Under the pieces are notes generated by a model. The model was not told the origin of the DNA and did not search any database. It saw only the letters and a program-made list of their open reading frames with translations. From CAZIXN01 sp039180415 (GTDB lineage Bacteria > Planctomycetota > Phycisphaerae > Phycisphaerales > Phycisphaeraceae), in NCBI GenBank assembly GCA_039180415.1, contig JBCDDH010000071.1:1-18631 (forward strand): a DNA stretch of 18,631 nt. The letters are read 5' to 3'. The position numbers and the translations under genes are program-made. Positions 7,090 to 13,945 of this stretch are shown piece after piece. Each line of letters begins with the position of its first letter. Position 1 is the first letter of the stretch.

Positions 7090-7185
7090 GCAAACCGAAA
7101 CGCCGGTCTGGCCTTTCTTTACGGCTTGCCGCGGGCCGACCGGGCCTCCGTCCACGCCCCGAACGAACGCGGTTTCGGTCTGGCT

Positions 7186-7214
7186 TTGCGTTGGGTGCGG
7201 CCTCACCCCATAAT
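7186..7214 (+). promoter_or_regulatory. Candidate promoter of the GH10-like gene
   Basis: TTGCGT (7186-7191) and CATAAT (7209-7214) are 17 bases apart, predicting a start site near 7221. This places the in-frame ATG at 7213 upstream of the transcript start and supports the ATG at 7300 as the translation start. The -35 match is only three of six positions. Confidence 0.45.
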
Positions 7215-7299
7215 GCAATTGGGTGGCTCGGTGCTCTCCGCTGATCCCAACGGACTCATTCTTTACCCGTTCATTCCCCGGCTCCGAGCCCGATCGAAG

Positions 7300-8916
7300 A
7301 TGTTGCAATTCGTGGTCTACGACCCGCAAGGCCTGCCGCCCGACGACTGGCCGCTTCGCAACGCGTACCTCGTCGGTACGGACGGCAGTCCTCTGCGCGC
7401 TGAGATCGCGTACGAAGACCAGCGGATCGTCGGCGACAAACGCGAACCCGGCACGGCGGCCCTGTTCCTCCAGCACCAAGTCGGCGACTTGGGCAGCGTG
7501 ACGCTGCAGACCTGCCTGCTGCCCGAACGCAACGAGCCGTACCTGCTCACGCTCGAGCTGGCCCGGCACCGGCTCATGACGCTCTACACCCGGCTGGAAG
7601 AGTGGTCGATGTTCGATCTGCCACCGGACCACCGCGTGCCCAAGCGGGCCGAGCGGGCCCGGTCGCTGTTCATCGAGGCGTTGTGCCTCCAGCGCAGCGA
7701 CCCGGTCGAGGCGTCGAGGGTGGCGCAAGAATGCCTGGTCGCGGCGCTCGACGGCAGCGAGGAACTCGCCTTGGCCCACAGCGAGCTGTTGCTCAACCGG
7801 CGGCGGGAAACCTCGGCCGTGCCGGACCACCCGTTCGGCATCGGGTTCGCGCCGACGAGCGTCGAGCTGCCCGAGGTCGCCGAGCCGAAGCTCCGTGCGT
7901 CCATGGCCACGAATTTCGATGTCCTTCACTTGGCCGTGCCCTGGCGGAAGCTCTGCCCGCAGGAGAACGAGTACGACTGGTCGGTGCTCGACCGCTGGCT
8001 CGACTGGGCTCAGGAGGCCGATCTGCCCGTCGTGCTCGGCCCGCTCGTGAGCTTCGACCCGCTCAACCTGCCCGATTGGTTGTACATCTGGGAGCACGAC
8101 TACGACACCGTCCGCGACGTGATCTACGAGCACCTCGAGCGGATGATCGACCGCTACGCCGGCGTCGTCCACGGCTGGAACGCGCTGTCGGGCCTGCACA
8201 TCAATCAGCACTTCACGTTCAACTTCGAGCAGCTGATGGACCTGACCCGCATGGTCCTGATGCTCACCCGCAAGCTGCACCCCGGTGGCCGGTTGCTGGT
8301 CGAACTCCGTCAGCCGTTCGGCGAGTACTACGCCACGAATCAGCGGTCGATTCCGCCGCTGATCTACGCGGACCTGCTCGCCCAATCCGGCGTCAGCTTC
8401 GACGCGTACCTGCTCCGCGTGCCGATGGGCCAAGCCATGCCCGGCCAGTTCACGCGCGACCTGATGCAGTTCAGCGCGCTGCTCGAGCACTACGCCGTTT
8501 TCGGTAAACCGATCCACCTCACGTGCGCCGCGCCCAGTGCGCCGGTGACCTCCGTGATGATCGCCGACCCCAAGGAGGAGCAGCCGGTCGACGCGGACTG
8601 CGGGTACTGGCGCCGGCCGTGGTCGCCGATGGTGCAGAGCCACTGGCTCGAAGCGGTGTGTCAGGTCGCGATGAGCAAGCCGTACGTCGAGTCGATCGTC
8701 TGGCAAGACTTCGTGGATCACCCGGCGATGGAATTGCCGCTCTCGGGCCTGATCACCGAAGGGTTCCAGGTCCGCGACGCGATGCGACGGCTGGTCGGTT
8801 TCCGCCAGACGCTGCTCGACCCGGCCCCGCCGCCGGGGTCACCGCCCGAAGACGACGCGGGCAAGCAAGCCAACAGCGACAGCCGGATGGGCGAGTCGAT
8901 TGGGGCAGGAGCGTGA
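7300..8916 (+). CDS. GH10-like protein lacking both catalytic glutamates
   Basis: A 538-residue cytoplasmic-looking protein (no signal peptide) with an N-terminal non-catalytic region (about 1-170) beginning MLQFVVYDPQG and a C-terminal part that follows the GH10 xylanase barrel. NFDVLHLAVPWRKLCPQE (205-222), YDWSVLDRWLDWAQ (225-238) and LVSFDPLNLPDW (249-260) match the FxxxTPENEMKW...AHTLVWHSQLPDW order of true GH10. The acid/base motif WDVVNE is here WNALSG (293-298), so its Glu is Gly298; the nucleophile strand IxITELD is PIHLTCAA (404-411), so its Glu is Cys409; the active-site His of VWH is also absent. A carbohydrate-binding or structural role is more likely than hydrolysis. ATG 7300 was chosen from the promoter and the family-like N-terminus; 7213 or 7126 are possible. 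The stop overlaps the next gene. Confidence 0.8.
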   Translation: MLQFVVYDPQGLPPDDWPLRNAYLVGTDGSPLRAEIAYEDQRIVGDKREPGTAALFLQHQVGDLGSVTLQTCLLPERNEPYLLTLELARHRLMTLYTRLEEWSMFDLPPDHRVPKRAERARSLFIEALCLQRSDPVEASRVAQECLVAALDGSEELALAHSELLLNRRRETSAVPDHPFGIGFAPTSVELPEVAEPKLRASMATNFDVLHLAVPWRKLCPQENEYDWSVLDRWLDWAQEADLPVVLGPLVSFDPLNLPDWLYIWEHDYDTVRDVIYEHLERMIDRYAGVVHGWNALSGLHINQHFTFNFEQLMDLTRMVLMLTRKLHPGGRLLVELRQPFGEYYATNQRSIPPLIYADLLAQSGVSFDAYLLRVPMGQAMPGQFTRDLMQFSALLEHYAVFGKPIHLTCAAPSAPVTSVMIADPKEEQPVDADCGYWRRPWSPMVQSHWLEAVCQVAMSKPYVESIVWQDFVDHPAMELPLSGLITEGFQVRDAMRRLVGFRQTLLDPAPPPGSPPEDDAGKQANSDSRMGESIGAGA

Positions 8917-9260
8917 ACGCAAAGGATTGGCTCCGGGTTTGCGTGCCGCGGACGGTCGGCGGGGGTTGTCTGCTGATCGCGTGGCTGGCGGTCGCGGCGT
9001 GGGCGTGGTCTCGGCCGACTCCTCGCGGCACGTTCGCCGACCCCGCAAACCTCGAGGCCGTGGGCTTCCGCCTGGACGTCAACGCGGCCGACGCCGAAAC
9101 ACTGGTCGCGTTGCACGGCATCGGCCCCGCGCTGGCCCGGCGCATTGTGGACCATCGCGCCGTTCACGGCCCGTTCGCCGGTCCCGACTCGCTCCAACGG
9201 GTCTCGGGCATCGGCCCTCGAACCGCCGCCCGCGTTGCGCCGTGGCTGCGTTTCGATTGA
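8913..9260 (+). CDS. ComEA-like helix-hairpin-helix protein, membrane-anchored
   Basis: A 115-residue protein with one N-terminal membrane segment (about 16-33, GGGCLLIAWLAVAAWAW) and a ComEA-type tandem helix-hairpin-helix domain (about 55-113). The hairpins are seen as LHGIGPALARRIVDHR (67-82) and VSGIGPRTAARVAPWL (97-112), preceded by the typical LDVNAADAETL. ComEA binds double-stranded DNA at the membrane during natural transformation; similar short HhH proteins occur in bacteria with no known competence, so a DNA-binding role is known for the family while uptake is inference. The start is GTG at 8913, overlapping the upstream stop in GTGA, with GGGG and AGGA just upstream, so it is probably translationally coupled to the GH10-like gene. 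It converges on the bactofilin pair, with 62 bases between stops and no clear terminator. Confidence 0.82.
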   Translation: MNAKDWLRVCVPRTVGGGCLLIAWLAVAAWAWSRPTPRGTFADPANLEAVGFRLDVNAADAETLVALHGIGPALARRIVDHRAVHGPFAGPDSLQRVSGIGPRTAARVAPWLRFD

Positions 9261-9322
9261 TGCCAATCCGTCGCCGTCGCCGCCCACTGATTTGGGATTA
9301 CGTGCGTGAGCCGCGCCGAGGT

Positions 9323-9904
9323 TCATCGATTCGGCACGACCCGCGGCAGCCCGTGCGCCGCCTGCGGCAGTGCGTGCCGCACCTGTTCGATCGTCCGCCG
9401 TCCGGGCGTCGGCGGCGGCCCGGGATTCGGTGTGATCTTTAGCCGGCACACCGCCTTCGCGCCCGCCTCGATCGTGACCGAACGCGCGACCAAGGTGCCC
9501 GTCGTCCGGCTGCCCGCTTGCAGCACCGCCGGGCCGTACACCGTCGCGTCGCCGTCGAATTTGCCGCTCTGTTCGAGCATGCCGCAGGTCAGCCGGCCAC
9601 GCACGCCGCACGTGTCCCGCAGGGTGACCCGGCCCATCGTGGTGATCGTGCCTTCGACGCGCTGGCCCAGCGTCAGGTCGTCGAACGCGATCGGTGTTGC
9701 GCATTTCGGGCAGCGCACCGACACGGCCCGGCGGGTCAAGCTAAAGCCGTGCCGACAGCTCGGGCAGTGCACCGATCGCTGACGCGGCGGACGCGGGCTT
9801 CGAGGGTGGAACGCGAGTAACGGCGGGCGGATCGGCATACGGGCAGGGTCGAGCGCGACGACGCCGACGGGCGGGCACCCGTCGGCGTCGCCGATGATCA
9901 GCAT
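9323..9904 (-). CDS. Zinc-ribbon bactofilin-like protein
   Basis: A 193-residue protein. Residues 46-69 hold two CxxC pairs (HCPSC and RCPKC) that resemble a small zinc ribbon. This is followed by a polymer-forming, bactofilin-type beta-helix segment (about 80-158) with short repeating strands such as RVEGTITTMGRVTLRDTCGVRGRL and KFDGDATVYGPAVLQAG. The C-terminal 35 residues are proline- and arginine-rich. Bactofilins polymerise into nucleotide-independent filaments that shape cells or anchor envelope proteins. The gene starts 17 bases after the stop of the next bactofilin gene on the same strand, so the two are probably co-transcribed. ATG 9902-9904 was used; ATG at 9836-9838 (MPIRPPLLAF) is a plausible shorter start, since residues 1-22 do not look like part of either domain. 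Confidence 0.78.
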   Translation of the reverse strand: MLIIGDADGCPPVGVVALDPARMPIRPPLLAFHPRSPRPPRQRSVHCPSCRHGFSLTRRAVSVRCPKCATPIAFDDLTLGQRVEGTITTMGRVTLRDTCGVRGRLTCGMLEQSGKFDGDATVYGPAVLQAGSRTTGTLVARSVTIEAGAKAVCRLKITPNPGPPPTPGRRTIEQVRHALPQAAHGLPRVVPNR

Positions 9905-9921
9905 GCAGGGAGCGCCGAGGC

Positions 9922-10413
9922 TTAGTCGTGAGCGCCGTTGGTCACCGGTTGCTGCGCTCCGTTGCCCATGCCGCGCGGGCGGCGGCGTTGCAACAAGGCG
10001 TCGCCGGCTTCGGCGTTGGTACTCACGGAAGACGAATCTTTGGCACCGTTAAGCAGTTCGCCCGCGGCGTCCAACGCGCGAGCGCCGACGTGGATGCCGC
10101 CCTCGAAGTCGGCGCCGTCGTCCACGCTCAGTCGGCCCGTAAACACCCGGCCGCGGAACACCGCCGACCCGGTCAGGTCCACCGAGCCCTCGGCCACGAA
10201 GTCCGCCGTCGCCTTGCCCGAGAGCACAACCGCGCCGGCCAGCACCGTGCCTTCCACCGCGGCGCCGTCGGCGATCTCCAGCGTGCCGGTCACGCGCAAC
10301 GTGCCTTCGAATCGGCCGCGGATCAACACGTCGCCCTCCAGCACCAGGTCGCCGTTGATCCGGCAGTCCGGGCCCAGCACGGTCGGGTTCGCGGAGGGAG
10401 AAAAGTCGCTCAT
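9922..10413 (-). CDS. Bactofilin family polymer-forming protein
   Basis: A 163-residue protein dominated by a bactofilin (DUF583-type) right-handed beta-helix at about 10-110, with regularly spaced short strands: TVLGPDCRINGDLVLEGDVL, IRGRFEGTLRVTGTLEIADG and AVFRGRVFTGRLSVDDGADF. The tail (115-163) is polar and probably disordered. The start at ATG 10411-10413 is chosen because AGGAG lies 9 bases upstream; an upstream in-frame ATG at 10444-10446 adds 11 residues without a ribosome binding site. The partner gene downstream encodes a zinc-ribbon bactofilin, so the two may co-polymerise or regulate each other. It is divergent from the UDG gene, with 211 bases between starts. Confidence 0.9.
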   Translation of the reverse strand: MSDFSPSANPTVLGPDCRINGDLVLEGDVLIRGRFEGTLRVTGTLEIADGAAVEGTVLAGAVVLSGKATADFVAEGSVDLTGSAVFRGRVFTGRLSVDDGADFEGGIHVGARALDAAGELLNGAKDSSSVSTNAEAGDALLQRRRPRGMGNGAQQPVTNGAHD

Positions 10414-10624
10414 GGGTTCGGGCTCCTGGTTGGGCTCCGCCGGCAAAACATCCGACGCGCGTCCTGCAAAAATGAAAATGAATGCGGAAACACCGGCCTT
10501 TCCGGACCGCCGCTCCGTAAGTCAATCGGCCAACGTCCGATTTGGCCACCAAAACGAAACCGTCCCGGCCATCAGCCCGAGCAGCCGCCCGTTTTTCGGA
10601 CCTGCTTTGCTCTAACCTTCCGCC

Positions 10625-11461
10625 ATGGACCCGGCCCGCGCCCGACGCCTGCTCGCTCAGCACCTCCGCACCGATCAACTGCTCGGCCTCGACGCCGTCC
10701 CCACCCGCCCCGCGCCCACGCTCACCGCGCCGTCTCCCGAGCCAAGGGTTGAACCAGCCCAAGCCCCGGCTCCGCGCCCCGCGTCTCGCCCCGCTTCACC
10801 GGCACCCCCGATCTCCAGCCCTCGTCTCACCGCCGCCCCGCCGCCCATCGACCTGGACCCGTCGCTGCCCAAGGACGAGGCGCTCGACCGGCTCCGCGAA
10901 CACCTCGCGCAAAACGAGAAGGTCCTCGCCAAGCTCCTGCCCGGCACGCAGCTCGTGTTCGGCGAGGGCGACCCCGACGCCGAGATCATGTTCATCGGCG
11001 AAGGTGCCGGGGCCGACGAAGCCCGCACCGGCCGACCCTTCGTCGGTCGGGCCGGCCAATTGCTCGACCAGATGATCAAGGCGATGGGGCTTGCCCGAGA
11101 GCAGGTCTACATCACCAACGTCGTGCACTTCCAGCCGCCGGGCAACCGCGTGCCCACGCCCGACGAGGTCGACTTGGGCTGGCCGTACCTGCTCGGGCAG
11201 GTCCAGGTCGTCGGACCCAAGGTGATCGTTGCCGTCGGCGGCACCTCCGCCAAGGCGCTGCTCAACACCACCACGGGCATCACCCGCCTGCGCGGGCAAT
11301 GGAAGTCGTTCGACGCGGTGCAGCCGCCGATCCCGCTGATGCCCACCTTCCACCCGGCGTTCCTGCTCCGCTCGTACACCCGCGAGAACCGCGGCAAGGT
11401 CTGGAACGACCTGTTGGCCGTGCTCGCCCACATAGGCAAAGAGCCGCCGACCCGGAAATAA
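10625..11461 (+). CDS. Family-4-like uracil-DNA glycosylase without Fe-S cysteines
   Basis: A 278-residue protein. Residues 1-78 are a proline/alanine-rich linker after a short N-terminal helix; residues 82-270 match family-4 uracil-DNA glycosylases, which remove uracil from DNA in base excision repair. Visible motifs are LVFGEGDPDAEIMFIGEGAGADE (110-132, the active-site loop), GRPFVGRAGQLLDQM (136-150), NVVHFQPPGNRVPTPDE (165-181), PKVIVAVGG (198-206) and the DNA-binding HPAFLLR (243-249). Family-4 enzymes hold a [4Fe-4S] cluster with four cysteines, but this protein has no cysteine at all: KCRPPGNR is HFQPPGNR and the N-terminal CxxC is absent. The core reaction motifs remain, so it may be an active, cluster-free variant. 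No Shine-Dalgarno sequence precedes the ATG; TAACCT lies 7 bases upstream and may be the -10 of a leaderless transcript. Confidence 0.9.
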   Translation: MDPARARRLLAQHLRTDQLLGLDAVPTRPAPTLTAPSPEPRVEPAQAPAPRPASRPASPAPPISSPRLTAAPPPIDLDPSLPKDEALDRLREHLAQNEKVLAKLLPGTQLVFGEGDPDAEIMFIGEGAGADEARTGRPFVGRAGQLLDQMIKAMGLAREQVYITNVVHFQPPGNRVPTPDEVDLGWPYLLGQVQVVGPKVIVAVGGTSAKALLNTTTGITRLRGQWKSFDAVQPPIPLMPTFHPAFLLRSYTRENRGKVWNDLLAVLAHIGKEPPTRK

Positions 11462-11529
11462 TGCTTTTTGTCGGGCGGTGGAAGAGCGTGCCGAAAGCGG
11501 CGACAACAGGGCGTATTTATCAGGATTTG

Positions 11530-11558
11530 TTTTCAGTCCGATACGGCCATGCTAGATT
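11530..11558 (+). promoter_or_regulatory. Candidate promoter of the dockerin/PEP-CTERM gene
   Basis: TTTTCA (11530-11535) and TAGATT (11553-11558) are 17 bases apart in a locally AT-richer stretch. A start near 11565 would give a 36-base leader containing the GGAGG ribosome binding site at 11588-11592. The -10 hexamer is identical to that of the HEAT-gene promoter at 7061-7066. Confidence 0.45.
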
Positions 11559-11600
11559 GAACGCAGCGTTGTTCATTCATTCAACTCCGGAGGCTTCATT

Positions 11601-12545
11601 ATGTTGGGTGTCTATGTGTTACGAGCCCCCCGTTGGGCGGCGGCGGGTTTATCTCTTGGTCTCGGTCTTACGGCGTCGGCCCAGATCGAGTATCTCGGTC
11701 GGGATAGCTTTGTCGGGTTCTTTGAAACCGATTTCGATTTGTTGACCAACCAGACCACGTTCAGCATCGGCAACTCCGACGAGACGTTTGGCTTGGAGGA
11801 TTTCAACGCGTTCGTGGGGGCGCCTAACCAGAACGAGTTGTTCGACGACACCGGCGCGGGTCAGTTTTCGCAGCTCTTCGGCGACGCCATCCTCTTCGAC
11901 TCCCGGGTCTACGCCGAGGAAGACCGCACGGACAACGCCTTCGGGGTGTACGACGCCGGGGCCCTCAGCTTGTTCACGGTGTCGTTCCGCGTGTCGGAAG
12001 ACCGGGCGTTCACGCTTCTGGGCGAACGCTTCGACGCGTCCCGCAGCAGTCGGCCGGGCACGACGAGTTTCTCGCTGACCGGGCCGGGCGTGTCGATCGT
12101 CGAAACCAACAACGTCCTGGCGGGCAGCGGCCTATTCGAAGCCGGCGAGACCTATACGGTGGACGTGATCATCGAATCGATCGGCCAGTACGTCGATGAC
12201 TTTTTGGGGGTAAGCCGTACCCGCGGCGAAGACCTGGGTTTCGACTTTGAGCTGGTGCTCGACCCGATCGTGGATTTCATTCCTGGCGATTACGACGGCA
12301 GCGGGCAGGTGGAGCAGGGGGACCTGAATCTGGTGCTGAACAACTGGGGCCAGCCCCGCAGCTTCGAAGACCCCGGCGGTGATTCGTTCACGACGGCCAA
12401 CGTCGACCAGGAAGAGCTCAACCGCGTGTTGAACAACTGGGGTGACACGGGCGCTGCCCCCAACCTCGCGGGTTCCGCGGTGCCCGAGCCGGGTCTTGCG
12501 GCGGCCGCCCTGATCGGGTTAGCGGCGTTGCGGCGGCGTGGTTAA
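11601..12545 (+). CDS. Secreted protein with dockerin-like tail and PEP-CTERM sorting signal
   Basis: A 314-residue exported protein with a strong ribosome binding site (GGAGG, 8 bases before the ATG). The N-terminal signal peptide ends near LTASAQIE (23-30). Residues 30-222 form a beta-rich region of unknown function. Residues 228-281 resemble a type I dockerin: PGDYDGSGQVEQGDLNLVLNNWG (228-250) is a calcium-loop plus helix, and NVDQEELNRVLNNWG (267-281) is a second, weaker repeat missing most loop ligands. The C-terminus VPEPGLAAAALIGLAALRRRG (294-314) is a PEP-CTERM-type signal: VPEP, hydrophobic helix, arginine cluster. Such proteins are sorted and processed by exosortase/archaeosortase-like enzymes. 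No catalytic motif was recognised in the middle. The role is probably surface attachment or matrix structure. A terminator follows 8 bases after the stop. Confidence 0.9.
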   Translation: MLGVYVLRAPRWAAAGLSLGLGLTASAQIEYLGRDSFVGFFETDFDLLTNQTTFSIGNSDETFGLEDFNAFVGAPNQNELFDDTGAGQFSQLFGDAILFDSRVYAEEDRTDNAFGVYDAGALSLFTVSFRVSEDRAFTLLGERFDASRSSRPGTTSFSLTGPGVSIVETNNVLAGSGLFEAGETYTVDVIIESIGQYVDDFLGVSRTRGEDLGFDFELVLDPIVDFIPGDYDGSGQVEQGDLNLVLNNWGQPRSFEDPGGDSFTTANVDQEELNRVLNNWGDTGAAPNLAGSAVPEPGLAAAALIGLAALRRRG

Positions 12546-12552
12546 AACGCAG

Positions 12553-12581
12553 GAAGCCCACGGGGAGGACCCGTGGGCTTC
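12553..12581. terminator. Bidirectional terminator between converging genes
   Basis: GAAGCCCACGGG (12553-12564) and CCCGTGGGCTTC (12570-12581) form a perfect 12-bp stem with a 5-base loop (GAGGA). The stem lies between the PEP-CTERM gene (plus) and sat (minus). On the minus strand it is followed a few bases later by TTTT, so intrinsic termination is most convincing for sat; in the plus direction there is no T-run. Confidence 0.85.
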
Positions 12582-12609
12582 GTGGTGCGTGTGAGGCTTG
12601 AACGTAAAA

Positions 12610-13854
12610 TTACTGCTTCATCGCCGCGGCGAGGATTTCGCTGGTCGATGGACGCATGATGCGTGGGTCCACGGTTTCGCCTTGCTGGAGCGTGGCACGG
12701 ACCTGTTTGCCGGAGATGAAGACCGGCTTCTCGTCGGCGTGGTTGGTCATGAGATCGACCTGGCCGAGCGACTCGTAGTAGGCGGCGAAGCCGACGTTGA
12801 CGGTGTCGATGTCGAGCTGTCCGTTGAGGTCGTTGAAGACTTCCTGGGCGTCGAAGTCGCCCCAGATGGCGGTGCCGTCGGCGTAGGGGACGTCGGCGTG
12901 CTTGCGGCCGATGATGATGTGCGTGTAGCCGAAGTTCTGGCGGTAGATCGCGTGCATCACGGCTTCGGACGGGCCGGCGTAGAACATCTTGAGGTCCAGA
13001 CCCAGCAGCGACACGCGGTCGGTGACGGTGCCGCCGACCTTCGTCCAGAGCTCGTCGTCCTTGTCGCCCTCACCGAACTCGCCCGAAGCGATGAGCTTCT
13101 CGTAAGTCTGCATGCGGATCTCGGCGGAGACGTCGTCGCCCTTGGTCTCGCCGATGAGCGGGTTGAGGATGGCGCCGGCGTTCTTGCCTTCGCGGAGCAG
13201 AACCTCGAGGCCGTAGAGCAGGGCGTACTCGTGGGCGCGGTGCAGCGGGTTGCGGGTCTGGAACGCGACGGCGGCGTCCCAGCCCTTGTCGGCGACGAAG
13301 GCGCGCGTTTCTTTGGGCGACAGGACGTACTGCCCGAACGCGGGGTTCTTGGGTTGCGGCAAGGCTTCGAGCTCGCCGCCCACCAGGAAGTCCTTGCCGG
13401 CGTCGTTCTTGAGCACCATGTCGGCCCCGGCGTGGTCGGTCCGCTCGGTGCGATACACGGACTTGATGTACTTGGGCTTGTCCCATTTGAAGACCGAACC
13501 GATCACGAGCGTGCCGATCACCTCGTCGGCCGGGTTGGTCAGCGCAACGGTTTGCCCGGCTTCGAGCTTGCCAGCCAGTTCGGCGTCGACGGGGAAGGCG
13601 AGCGGGATCGTCCACGCGAGCTTCTTGCCGTCGCGTTCGATGGCGTAGGTGTCGAGCACGCCGTTGTATTCGGCCTCGTTCATCGGGCCGGTCAGCGGGC
13701 TCAAGGTGCCGTCGGCGATGCGATAGACGGTGGAGACGTCGGCGGCGGACAGCGGCAGCTTGGTCAGGGAAGCGGCGGACGCCTGGAGGGCGGCTTCGTC
13801 GGCGGCGAAGCGGTTGACGAGCGTGCCGCCGTGGGGGGCGATGAGGTCGGGCAT
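12610..13854 (-). CDS. sat: Sulfate adenylyltransferase (ATP sulfurylase)
   Basis: A 414-residue monofunctional ATP sulfurylase, which makes adenosine 5'-phosphosulfate and pyrophosphate from sulfate and ATP, the first step of sulfate assimilation. Motifs include AFQTRNPLHRAHEY (197-210, the phosphate-binding QTRNPxHxxH), NPLIGETKGDD (231-241), FYAGPSEAVMHAIYRQNFG (291-309), IIIGRKHADVPY (313-324), matching the GRxHAG loop, and SGKQVRATLQQGETVDPRI (381-399). It has no APS kinase domain. The start at ATG 13852-13854 has GGAG 6 bases upstream; a longer in-frame start would add 35 proline/arginine-rich residues and is unlikely. No other sulfur gene is adjacent, so APS reduction or kinase genes are elsewhere. 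It is separated by 91 bases from the aminotransferase gene upstream, with a weak own promoter. Confidence 0.97.
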   Translation of the reverse strand: MPDLIAPHGGTLVNRFAADEAALQASAASLTKLPLSAADVSTVYRIADGTLSPLTGPMNEAEYNGVLDTYAIERDGKKLAWTIPLAFPVDAELAGKLEAGQTVALTNPADEVIGTLVIGSVFKWDKPKYIKSVYRTERTDHAGADMVLKNDAGKDFLVGGELEALPQPKNPAFGQYVLSPKETRAFVADKGWDAAVAFQTRNPLHRAHEYALLYGLEVLLREGKNAGAILNPLIGETKGDDVSAEIRMQTYEKLIASGEFGEGDKDDELWTKVGGTVTDRVSLLGLDLKMFYAGPSEAVMHAIYRQNFGYTHIIIGRKHADVPYADGTAIWGDFDAQEVFNDLNGQLDIDTVNVGFAAYYESLGQVDLMTNHADEKPVFISGKQVRATLQQGETVDPRIMRPSTSEILAAAMKQ

Positions 13855-13889
13855 GGGATTCTCCGGGGTTTTTGCGGTGCGGGGGGGAG

Positions 13890-13919
13890 ACCCTAGTGGG
13901 GATCGCCCCCGCGCCGCAA
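13890..13919 (-). promoter_or_regulatory. Weak candidate promoter of sat
   Basis: On the minus strand TTGCGG (13914-13919) and TAGGGT (13890-13895) are 18 bases apart. Both hexamers match consensus only in part. The site lies in the 91-base gap between the aminotransferase stop and the sat start, where a promoter is expected if sat is not read from galK. Confidence 0.3.
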
Positions 13920-13945
13920 CTCGCCTCGCTTGCGGCGGCGGGCGT

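Noticed and set aside
6934..8721. A 595-codon open frame on the minus strand.
   Set aside because: It is antisense to the GH10-like gene; its translation is arginine-, valine- and histidine-rich with no family motif, as expected of the complementary frame of a GC-rich gene.
12598..13896. A 432-codon open frame on the plus strand.
   Set aside because: It is antisense to sat, whose ATP sulfurylase motifs are unmistakable.
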